A stretch of DNA of 13,911 nucleotides from the NCBI GenBank assembly GCA_030609865.1, contig JAUWSZ010000014.1, forward strand, positions 1-13,911. The letters are read 5' to 3'. The stretch's first letter is position 1; the number at the start of each line of letters is the position of its first letter. This stretch comes from a bacterium. Lineage in GTDB: Bacteria > Desulfobacterota > DSWW01. Below the pieces are notes generated by a model. That model made no database searches and was not told the DNA's origin. It saw nothing but the letters and a program-made list of their open reading frames with translations. Positions 1 to 5,866 of this stretch are shown piece after piece. Both the position numbers and the translations under genes were made by a program.

Positions 1-517
1 AGGGAAGGAACAGGACGCTCAGCAGGGCCATCTGCCAGTTCAGCCAGAACAGGATCGCTGCCGTGATCACGCAGGTCAGGGAATTGAACAGGTACCCGGG
101 GATCGTGTCGGTCACGAGGGCCTGGATGTCGGCCATGTCCGAGGCGATCCGGGAATAGATGTCTCCGAGTTTCTTCCTGGTGAACAGGCTCAGCGGGACG
201 CGCTGCAGGTGCTCGAACAGGTCCTGCCTCATCCGAAACAGGACCCGGGCGGAATAGTGGGTGTAGAGGTAGCTGTTCGTCACGCGCAGGAAAAAGCTCA
301 GGACGAGCAGGCAGACGACAGCGATCAGGATGGTGGCAAGGAGTTCGTGGTGCCGGCCGATCAGGACCTTGTCGATCAGCACCTTGGCGAACAGGGGCTG
401 GATCATGCCCAGCGCGGTGCTGACCACACTGAGGGCGATCGACACGAGCAGCACCGTCCGGTGGGGTCGCACGTATTGGCCCAGGTATCGGATCGTCGCG
501 CGCAGTGTTTCTTCCAT
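1..517 (-). CDS. QhpF-like ABC exporter, N-terminal part (partial)
   Basis: The first 172 residues of an ABC exporter are in the window; the ATP-binding half lies beyond the left edge. The reading frame is open from ATG at 517 to base 1. It shows the usual layout of a type IV ABC exporter membrane domain: a short cytoplasmic N-terminus (MEETLRATIRYLGQY), hydrophobic spans at about residues 20-40, 55-80 and 135-170, and an intracellular-loop stretch with RMRQDLFEHLQRVPLSLF and KKLGDIYSRIASD typical of the MsbA/lipid/peptide exporter family. The gene starts 3 bases after the stop of the UbiU-like gene, so the two are translationally close. In known QHNDH operons an ABC exporter (QhpF) follows the structural genes and is needed for periplasmic gamma-subunit maturation; position and type fit that role. 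The substrate assignment is inference from context. A generic multidrug exporter cannot be excluded without the rest of the gene. Confidence 0.85.
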   Translation of the reverse strand, partial: MEETLRATIRYLGQYVRPHRTVLLVSIALSVVSTALGMIQPLFAKVLIDKVLIGRHHELLATILIAVVCLLVLSFFLRVTNSYLYTHYSARVLFRMRQDLFEHLQRVPLSLFTRKKLGDIYSRIASDMADIQALVTDTIPGYLFNSLTCVITAAILFWLNWQMALLSVLFLP

Positions 518-520
518 CGC

Positions 521-1516
521 TCAACTGCCCCCGAAGTAACACATGTAGCCCTTGTTGCAGTGGTCGGGCGTGCCTCGGATGGAGCGCGCAAGCTCGGCCA
601 CGGCTTCACGGGACGCGCCGTTGCGCAACTCGTCCATCACGGTCTTCACGAGTTGGAGGCTCCTCATCTTCCTGTAGAACGAGGCTTCCCTGCCCACAAT
701 CTTGACCGAGCCGATCCCCCAGTCCCGGAAATGCGCGAACCAGCACAGGCTGCACGGCCCGTTCGGCACGCCTGACTCCTCCATGGAAGAGCCGCAGTTG
801 TTCTGATACCACAGGTATTCCCGGAGTTCTTCCCGATGCCGGGCTATTTCGTCGGCAGAGATCATCTCCCCGTCGGACCGATGGACCCGGACTTCCCAGT
901 CCGTCAAGCAGAAGGGGCTTCCCATCGCGTGGCTCGTCTGGCAGAGGCCTTCCTCAAAATAGCAGCCATCGTTCACGGCGAAGATCTCGAACGCCATCTT
1001 TCCGCTCTCTTCAGCCGTGACGATCCGCTCGATCTCCGGAATCCGGAGTTGTCTGGGCAGGATAATTCTTTGGATGCCCAGGGACGCGTAAAATGCCACG
1101 GTCCGGGTGTTCGTGCATACGCCCAGGCTGCTCAGGTGGAGGTCTGCGGGAAGATTCGCTTCGGAGAGTTTCGAGAGAAGGTTCAGATCGCTCACGATCA
1201 GGCTGTCCACGCCAAGCTCGCCCGTGAGCCTTTCGGCCAGCGCCAGCACGTGCCTCGCGCTCCCCCGGGTGTAGAAGGGGGTGTTCATCGTGACGTGGAC
1301 CGGTGTATTCTCATTATGGGCTTGGGTCACGATCGACCGGATGTCCTCCCACGAGGAGAGATTGGCCCCCTGCGGGCTCCTCCTGTTCATCCACCAGGTG
1401 CCGCCAAAGTGCTCGTCCCACTCGGGTGTGATCACCCCGCAGTAGAGTTCATCGGCCCCGCACTCGAGGAGCATCTCGAGTTCGGTAACGGAGCTTATGG
1501 GGGCTACTATGTTCAC
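521..1516 (-). CDS. U32-family protein, UbiU-like (putative O2-independent hydroxylase subunit)
   Basis: 331 aa from a GTG start; the start is supported by the family-typical beginning MNIVAPISSVTELEMLLECG followed by ADELYCGV. It is a U32 TIM-barrel protein, with KIVGRE at about 272-277 as in the family. Cysteines C185-x6-C192 and C203 in the segment NDGCYFEEGLC, then C241, C255 and C258, resemble the four-cysteine 4Fe-4S site of U32 proteins; the C-x6-C pair matches UbiU (also about 331 aa, from memory). Late extra cysteines C320 and C326 are unusual. Proteins of this family are often labelled peptidases, but UbiU/UbiV, TrhP and RlhA hydroxylate rings without O2, using prephenate as oxygen donor. 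The gene lies between the UbiV-like gene (122 bp upstream) and the ABC exporter. Proposed here: one half of a heterodimer acting on the QHNDH gamma subunit. Family is fairly sure; substrate is inference. Confidence 0.85.
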   Translation of the reverse strand: MNIVAPISSVTELEMLLECGADELYCGVITPEWDEHFGGTWWMNRRSPQGANLSSWEDIRSIVTQAHNENTPVHVTMNTPFYTRGSARHVLALAERLTGELGVDSLIVSDLNLLSKLSEANLPADLHLSSLGVCTNTRTVAFYASLGIQRIILPRQLRIPEIERIVTAEESGKMAFEIFAVNDGCYFEEGLCQTSHAMGSPFCLTDWEVRVHRSDGEMISADEIARHREELREYLWYQNNCGSSMEESGVPNGPCSLCWFAHFRDWGIGSVKIVGREASFYRKMRSLQLVKTVMDELRNGASREAVAELARSIRGTPDHCNKGYMCYFGGS

Positions 1517-1538
1517 TAGTTGTTCTCGTCCTGTGCTA

Positions 1539-1566
1539 GGGAATTCCTGTTTTCACGGCATGACGG
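1539..1566. repeat. Intergenic hairpin repeat, copy 1 (degenerate)
   Basis: GGGAATTCCTG, TTTTCACGG and CATGACGG form a degenerate copy of the GGAATTCCCGC-TTTCGCGGGAATGACGG type element seen four more times in this window. It lies in the 122-bp gap between the UbiV-like and UbiU-like genes. Confidence 0.5.
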
Positions 1567-1600
1567 CCGATTGTTGCCAATGCCCTCTGGGGTTGGAGGT

Positions 1601-1638
1601 AGGGCCTGACCCCCGGCCCCTGATCCCTGATCCCTGTC
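1601..1638. repeat. GATCCCT tandem/dispersed repeat, copy A
   Basis: GGGCCTGACC followed by TGATCCCTGATCCCTG, directly 3' of the stop codon of the UbiV-like gene (minus strand). The same block, in the same orientation and also directly 3' of a stop codon, recurs at 2740-2774 after qhpB. Confidence 0.6.
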
Positions 1639-2526
1639 CTATATTGCAAGGCCCTGGCAGACCAGACGAACCTCCTCATAGGTCGCGTCCTTTGCAAAGC
1701 TCCGGAGAACCGAAGGCGGGTACAGGTAGAAGACCGTGTTTCCGCCCTCGAAGAGCCGGAAGTGAGATTCGGCGCCGCCCAGTTCGAGCAGGAGCCCGTT
1801 ACACGGGGCATGGCACGCGTCGAGGGGGCTGAACTTCCTCCCGGCCGGGGCCTTGAACGAAGCAATCCGGCACACCCTGCCCGTGGATACGTAGCCGAAA
1901 GGGAAGTACACCGATATGCCGAGGCCGGCCGTGCTCTTCAGACCGGTTTCCCCATAAGGAAGAAGATCTCTCTCGAGGCGGCCCACTTCCAGGTCCCTCA
2001 TCTTCTGCTGAAATTCAGGGAAGTCGAAGGTACACCCCTCGAGCAGTTCTTCCGCATCCTCCGAGATCCCGGCGGCACTCGCCGGATCCGCAAGACGGGG
2101 GTCCTTGAACCCCTGGTTGAGGAGTCGTCCCGCCGCCACGGTGAGGGAGGGATGGTTCTCTCTCAAGGCGCCCAGGAGTCCCCAGTCGTTCACCACCACC
2201 TCGGTCCCCGGGATTTGTGTTTCCAGAAGACGAAAGAGCCGAGAGCATCTCTCCATGCCCTCGTCGGTCACGGGTGGGGTCAGCAGTGTGACTCGCCATC
2301 CGTTTCCGTTGGCCGATCGCGTGATGGCCTCCAGGGCGGCTGGGTCAGGCATGCGGTGGACGCAGAACTCGTCTCCCACATAGACGCGCTCGACGTGTTC
2401 GGGAATCGAAAAAACCCAGTCCTGTACTCTGGGTTCCAGGTCCTCGTAAAGGTCGCAAACCTGCTTGGGAATCCGGTCCAGTTGGTCCAATTGGCCCGGG
2501 TGTCGGACGTGTACGGCCAGTTCCAT
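1639..2526 (-). CDS. U32-family protein, UbiV-like (putative O2-independent hydroxylase partner)
   Basis: 295 aa from ATG at 2526. Only weak SD-like GGAACGGA lies upstream, but the family-like N-terminus begins here; the in-frame extension further upstream reads as non-coding. Length is close to UbiV (about 292 aa from memory). VYVGDEFCVHR (C55) matches the YLGE-x2-C-x-KR type segment of UbiV, VVNDWGLLGAL the usual (V/A)(N/S)D-x-G strand, and AAGRLLNQ the next barrel strand. C219, then C238-x3-C242 (ACHAPCNG), complete a four-cysteine set in the UbiV order with its C-x3-C pair, so a 4Fe-4S cluster is likely. It is followed by the UbiU-like gene, giving the V-U pair of a heterodimer. It stands where QhpE would be in characterised qhp operons. 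Function in cofactor biogenesis is inferred from context; a proteolytic role is an alternative that the family evidence does not favour. Confidence 0.8.
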   Translation of the reverse strand: MELAVHVRHPGQLDQLDRIPKQVCDLYEDLEPRVQDWVFSIPEHVERVYVGDEFCVHRMPDPAALEAITRSANGNGWRVTLLTPPVTDEGMERCSRLFRLLETQIPGTEVVVNDWGLLGALRENHPSLTVAAGRLLNQGFKDPRLADPASAAGISEDAEELLEGCTFDFPEFQQKMRDLEVGRLERDLLPYGETGLKSTAGLGISVYFPFGYVSTGRVCRIASFKAPAGRKFSPLDACHAPCNGLLLELGGAESHFRLFEGGNTVFYLYPPSVLRSFAKDATYEEVRLVCQGLAI

Positions 2527-2690
2527 GCGGTTTTCCGTTCCGGTAAGTGGCTTATTGTGAGGTCCTGGCCAAGAGGGTCGAAGTCGACAACGTCTTGGGG
2601 TCAGGTCTAGGTGCCAAGGGATTGCCGCGTCGCCTTCGGCTCCTCGCAACGTCCTTGGTTGGGGTCGCTTCCCTTCCCCACGCCCCTCCT

Positions 2691-2715
2691 GGATTCCCGC
2701 GTTCGCGGACGGCGA
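2691..2715. repeat. Intergenic hairpin repeat, copy 2
   Basis: GGATTCCCGCGTTCGCGGAC, a short GC-rich stem around TTC, in the 248-bp gap between qhpB and the UbiV-like gene. It belongs to the same degenerate family as the copies at 1539, 3972, 5827 and 8436. No protein-coding gene is evident in this gap. Confidence 0.5.
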
Positions 2716-2739
2716 TTTGCACTCAAGGGCGGGGTGGTT

Positions 2740-2774
2740 GGGCCTGACACCTGATCCCTGATCCCTAACCCCTG
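2740..2774. repeat. GATCCCT tandem/dispersed repeat, copy B
   Basis: GGGCCTGACA followed by CTGATCCCTGATCCCT and AACCCCTG, directly 3' of the qhpB stop codon. It is a near copy of the block at 1601-1638. Confidence 0.6.
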
Positions 2775-3941
2775 TTACTTAGTGATTCGAGTCATGGCGA
2801 CTCCATCGCTCTTCAACGGAATCATGCCGATCTGCTTCATCGTTTCGGCGTCGTACACGACCAGGTCCGGTCCGGCAGGGCCCGCGTAGATCTTCTTCCC
2901 GTCCGCGGTCGTGGCCAGGGAGTAGACAGTGCCTCGTGCAAGGTGATCAAAGGCGAGGGCCTGCCCGGTCTTCATGTCCACCTTGTAGAGTTCGTCCATG
3001 GCCGCATACAGGTACTTGGTATCCGGCGAGACGATCGAGGAGTAGATCGGCGCGAAGTGGTCTGCCGCCTCGAGCATGCGAACCTTCCCCTTCCCGTCGA
3101 TGATCATGTAGAACATCAAGGGGGCCCCAACCGGGGGCTTGCCGCCTGCCATCATCACCTTCTGCATCGCCTGCACGTAGACTGCCTGGTCGACCACGCG
3201 GCCGGGCTCGAGGCCCGAATCCCCCGGGTCGAGGATCTTCAACCGATCCTCCCCCGCATAGGCAGGCCCGCTGAACAGGCCATGATCCCCGGGGCTCTTG
3301 TTGTTGATCAGGGTGAGTGCATTCAGGACCGGCTGTCCCTCCTCAGGGTTGAGAATCCCCTTGACCTTTTCCAGCTCACCGGTCTTCAGATTCAACTTGA
3401 ACACATCCTGCGACATGATGATCGCGTGGTCAGGATCGTCCTTCAGGGAGATAACCCCGTTGGAGTTAGACGGAACCTCGTAGTTCTTCACGACCTGCCG
3501 CTTCTCCATGTCAAAGATCACGAACTGCTGCGGCAGGACATTAAGCCTCGGGACGTTCATCTTCTTCTTGGTGACCATCCAGATCATGTAGAGCTGCTTG
3601 CCGTCCGGGGAAACCGCAACAGCAGATCCGACGTTGACCATGTTGAGCGGCGTCCAGAATTCGTACCGATCGATGATCTGCTGCTTGTCCGTGTCGACCA
3701 CATAGATCGAGCGCCAGGCGTTGATGTAGTAGCGCTTCCCGTCGTCCGAGGCGACACCACTGATCACGTAGTCGTTGTACGAGAGGGTCTTGACCACCGT
3801 GTCCGTATCGCAGTCAATGATGTGAAGGTAGTTCGAGCAGGGCACGTAGAGGTAGTCTTTGGCCACGGCCGGCACGGACAGGCCGAGCACCAGCAAGAAC
3901 ACTAAGGTGAGTAAAAGAGTCTTTTTCCGAAGGCGTTCCAT
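2775..3941 (-). CDS. qhpB: Quinohemoprotein amine dehydrogenase beta subunit
   Basis: 388 aa. The ATG at 3941 is preceded by AAGGGGGC four bases away. A signal peptide (basic MERLRKK, hydrophobic core to about residue 24, cleavage near AVA-KD) sends it to the periplasm. The rest is a seven-bladed beta-propeller of the YVTN/40-residue type, with repeats such as VSPDGKQLYMIW, VSPDTKYLYAAMDELYKVD and TTADGKKIYAGPAGPDLVVYD. In QHNDH the beta propeller binds the small gamma subunit, with the active site at the beta-gamma interface. It follows qhpC by 69 bp and shares the order A-D-C-B of known qhp operons. The assignment rests on this order plus fold and length; other propellers look similar, but the context makes this nearly certain. 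Confidence 0.93.
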   Translation of the reverse strand: MERLRKKTLLLTLVFLLVLGLSVPAVAKDYLYVPCSNYLHIIDCDTDTVVKTLSYNDYVISGVASDDGKRYYINAWRSIYVVDTDKQQIIDRYEFWTPLNMVNVGSAVAVSPDGKQLYMIWMVTKKKMNVPRLNVLPQQFVIFDMEKRQVVKNYEVPSNSNGVISLKDDPDHAIIMSQDVFKLNLKTGELEKVKGILNPEEGQPVLNALTLINNKSPGDHGLFSGPAYAGEDRLKILDPGDSGLEPGRVVDQAVYVQAMQKVMMAGGKPPVGAPLMFYMIIDGKGKVRMLEAADHFAPIYSSIVSPDTKYLYAAMDELYKVDMKTGQALAFDHLARGTVYSLATTADGKKIYAGPAGPDLVVYDAETMKQIGMIPLKSDGVAMTRITK

Positions 3942-3971
3942 GTTTGCCCCCTTACTGATTGTTTGGGTACT

Positions 3972-4001
3972 GAGGAATTCCCGCTTCCGAGGGAATGACG
4001 G
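3972..4001. repeat. Intergenic hairpin repeat, copy 3
   Basis: GAGGAATTCCCGCTTCCGAG then GGAATGACGG: an imperfect inverted repeat filling much of the 69-bp gap between qhpC and qhpB. It is the least decayed copy of the family in this window. Confidence 0.6.
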
Positions 4002-4010
4002 ACAGTTCTT

Positions 4011-4340
4011 TTATCTCTTGATGACGAAGTTCAGGTTTCTCCAGTCCCGTTCGATGGCCAGGCACTGGTTCTGAAACCCGTAGAAGTTCGTCATGCCGTC
4101 CGGGGTCTGTGCCGGCCACCAGCAGGGGCCTGAACAGGTGGTGAAATCCCGGGCGCTCGACACGCAGTTGCCGATCGGCGTGCCGGGCCGTGGATTGGTC
4201 TCCCAACCGGTGTCGAAGATCGTTGTGCACCCGATCGGCATGCCGGTGAGGATGTTGATTTCCTCCATGCCGAAGACTTCCCGCTCCTCCAGTCGCCTTG
4301 CCCGCCTGTTGACGGCCTTCAGTCCTTTACTCTTCTTCAT
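4011..4340 (-). CDS. qhpC: Quinohemoprotein amine dehydrogenase gamma subunit precursor (CTQ-bearing, thioether cross-linked)
   Basis: 109 aa. ATG at 4340 is chosen over an in-frame GTG at 4361 because AAGGAGGGTGAA sits directly before it. Residues 1 to about 31 are a charged leader, not a Sec signal (MKKSKGLKAVNRRARRLEE). The core keeps every cross-link position of the Paracoccus gamma subunit in exact spacing: C38-x8-E47 and C59-x5-D65 (thioethers), C69-x5-W75 (cysteine tryptophylquinone), and C73-x7-D81 (thioether), around the motif CSGPCWWPAQ, with conserved DW near the end. The radical SAM enzyme encoded just upstream should form the three Cys-to-Asp/Glu bonds. The tryptophan must then be hydroxylated, the leader removed and the protein exported. 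Unusual: a fifth core cysteine, C93, with E97 and D99 close behind it; the Paracoccus protein, as I recall it, has none there. Confidence 0.95.
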   Translation of the reverse strand: MKKSKGLKAVNRRARRLEEREVFGMEEINILTGMPIGCTTIFDTGWETNPRPGTPIGNCVSSARDFTTCSGPCWWPAQTPDGMTNFYGFQNQCLAIERDWRNLNFVIKR

Positions 4341-4361
4341 TTCACCCTCCTTCTGATTCAC

Positions 4362-5813
4362 TCAACCATCGGCTTGCGGCGGATAGCCACGGGACATGCA
4401 CAGCATGTCCAGAAACTCGGGCCGCTCCGCTGCAATCTCGCAGTATGCCTGCATGCCAATCTCTCCCCATTTCCTGATCCACTCACAGTAGTGCAGATTG
4501 GGTTTGAGATGGCTTCCTTCCCGAACGCATGCCTCGTGGTAGCACCCTCCGGTGCAGATGGTTCGGGCCCAACATTCTTTGCACTCTTCCTTGTTGCTGA
4601 TCTCTGCCTCCTGCCTGAATCGAGCGAGCCTTTCCCGGTCGAAGCCGCCCACGACATCGCCCATGCGGAAGTCCTCCTGGCCGGTGAAGCGCTGGCAGAG
4701 GTACAGGCGGCCCTCCGGGTCTACCGAGAAGAGCCCCAGCCCGGCCCCGCAGGGATAGTTCATCACCTCCCCCTGGTGGAGCGAGACGAGAAGATCGATC
4801 AGGTTCGAGAACCCGAGGAACCTTCCTTCTCTTGCGGCGTCCACGAATTCCGCGGCAAGTCCCTTGAATTCTTCGAGCAGGAGGTCCATGGCGGCATCGT
4901 CGAGCTGGAAATCAGGGTGCCCGGTCGTGACGGGTGCGAAGCCTGCCTCTACGAAGCCCAGACCGAGCAGATGCCGCAGGATCTCCCTGACCCTGCCCGC
5001 CTGCTCGGCCACGGTCACGCGCGCGACCACGGGCCTGCTGTGGGGCCCTTCCAGCAGGCCCTTGACCTTCGGCAGGATAATCTCATAGGAGGGGCGGTCG
5101 TCCGGGAAGCGCCGGTAACGATCGTGGACCGCCTGATACCCGTCCATGCTCACCGTGACGCCTATATTCTTCTCGTCGAGAAAACGAACGATCTCGTCTG
5201 TAAGAACGGTTCCGTTCGTGGTGAGGGCAAAGCTCACCCTTTTGCCGGTCCCTTTCGCCTTCTCCGTGACCAGCTCCACCACGAACCGGATCACCTCGAA
5301 ATTCAGGAGCGGCTCGCCACCGAAGAAGACGATAACGAGTTCTTCGAGTGGGCCCGAATGCTCGAACAGGAACTCGACGGCCCTTTGTGCCACCTCGCGG
5401 GACATGGCCTGCTGCCCGCCGCCCGCTTCACGGTCCTTTCCCTCTGCCTGGTAGCAGTAGGTGCAGCGCAGGTTACACGCCTCGGTCACGTGGAGGATCA
5501 GGGTCTTCAGGGGGATCTTCGCTTCGGATGCGTGAACGCCCGGGCTGCGCGGTGCAGCGCCGTTTCCCGGCACGATCACCCGGCGCTTGAGCAGCCCCTC
5601 GAAGAACTCGGCTCTTTCCGCCTCCGACAGATCGGTCAGCCAGGCCGTCGCCTCGTCCCGGGTCCGTTCTCCGGCCTCGGACCAGCGTGCAAGCAGGTCC
5701 CGGGTCGGGGCGTCCATCTCGAAGATGGCCTTCTCCGCCGCAAGGAAGAGAAAGTCCCTTTCGTCGGCCCGGATCTTTTTGTGTTCAGCGACTTTGTACT
5801 TCTGCATTCGCAT
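4362..5813 (-). CDS. qhpD: QHNDH maturase, radical SAM/SPASM protein forming thioether bonds in the gamma subunit
   Basis: 483 aa, close to the roughly 476 aa of Paracoccus QhpD. After an N-terminal region of about 100 residues (peptide-binding type), the radical SAM core starts with C113-x3-C117-x2-C120 (EACNLRCTYCYQ) and the SAM-contacting GGEP at 165-168. The C-terminal SPASM/auxiliary cluster region has C355, C373, C411, C414, C420, C424, C429 and C443 (pattern CKEC-x5-C-x3-C-x4-C). The family inserts Cys-to-Asp/Glu thioether cross-links into the QhpC precursor in the cytoplasm. The stop is 21 bases before the qhpC start, so enzyme and substrate are co-translated. The start is ATG at 5813; a second ATG at 5807 has slightly better spacing from GGGA. 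SD is weak for both, suggesting lower expression than the structural genes. Confidence 0.95.
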   Translation of the reverse strand: MRMQKYKVAEHKKIRADERDFLFLAAEKAIFEMDAPTRDLLARWSEAGERTRDEATAWLTDLSEAERAEFFEGLLKRRVIVPGNGAAPRSPGVHASEAKIPLKTLILHVTEACNLRCTYCYQAEGKDREAGGGQQAMSREVAQRAVEFLFEHSGPLEELVIVFFGGEPLLNFEVIRFVVELVTEKAKGTGKRVSFALTTNGTVLTDEIVRFLDEKNIGVTVSMDGYQAVHDRYRRFPDDRPSYEIILPKVKGLLEGPHSRPVVARVTVAEQAGRVREILRHLLGLGFVEAGFAPVTTGHPDFQLDDAAMDLLLEEFKGLAAEFVDAAREGRFLGFSNLIDLLVSLHQGEVMNYPCGAGLGLFSVDPEGRLYLCQRFTGQEDFRMGDVVGGFDRERLARFRQEAEISNKEECKECWARTICTGGCYHEACVREGSHLKPNLHYCEWIRKWGEIGMQAYCEIAAERPEFLDMLCMSRGYPPQADG

Positions 5814-5826
5814 CCCAGTCAGCTAA

Positions 5827-5848
5827 GGGATCCCCGCATTCGCGGGGA
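5827..5848. repeat. Intergenic hairpin repeat, copy 4
   Basis: GGGATCCCCGCATTCGCGGG contains CCCCGC-ATTC-GCGGGG, a perfect 6-bp stem with a 4-base loop. It lies 14 bases upstream of the qhpD start and is the fourth member of the dispersed repeat family. Confidence 0.6.
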
Positions 5849-5849
5849 G

Positions 5850-5866
5850 GAGGGCCTCCGGCCCTC
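5850..5866 (-). other. Perfect hairpin at the qhpA stop codon
   Basis: GAGGGCC-TCC-GGCCCTC is a perfect 7-bp stem with a 3-base loop, overlapping the qhpA stop. With the repeat hairpin next to it, the 51-bp qhpA-qhpD junction is almost wholly structured. There is no T-run, so it is not a standard terminator. Partial termination or transcript-end protection are possibilities. Confidence 0.5.

Noticed and set aside
2943..3905. 320-codon plus-strand open frame
   Set aside because: Antisense to qhpB; composition (His/Asp/Val-rich) is typical of a shadow frame.
4341..4361. GTG at 4361 as the qhpC start
   Set aside because: It would place the strong AAGGAGGG inside the coding region; ATG at 4340 is perfectly spaced from it.
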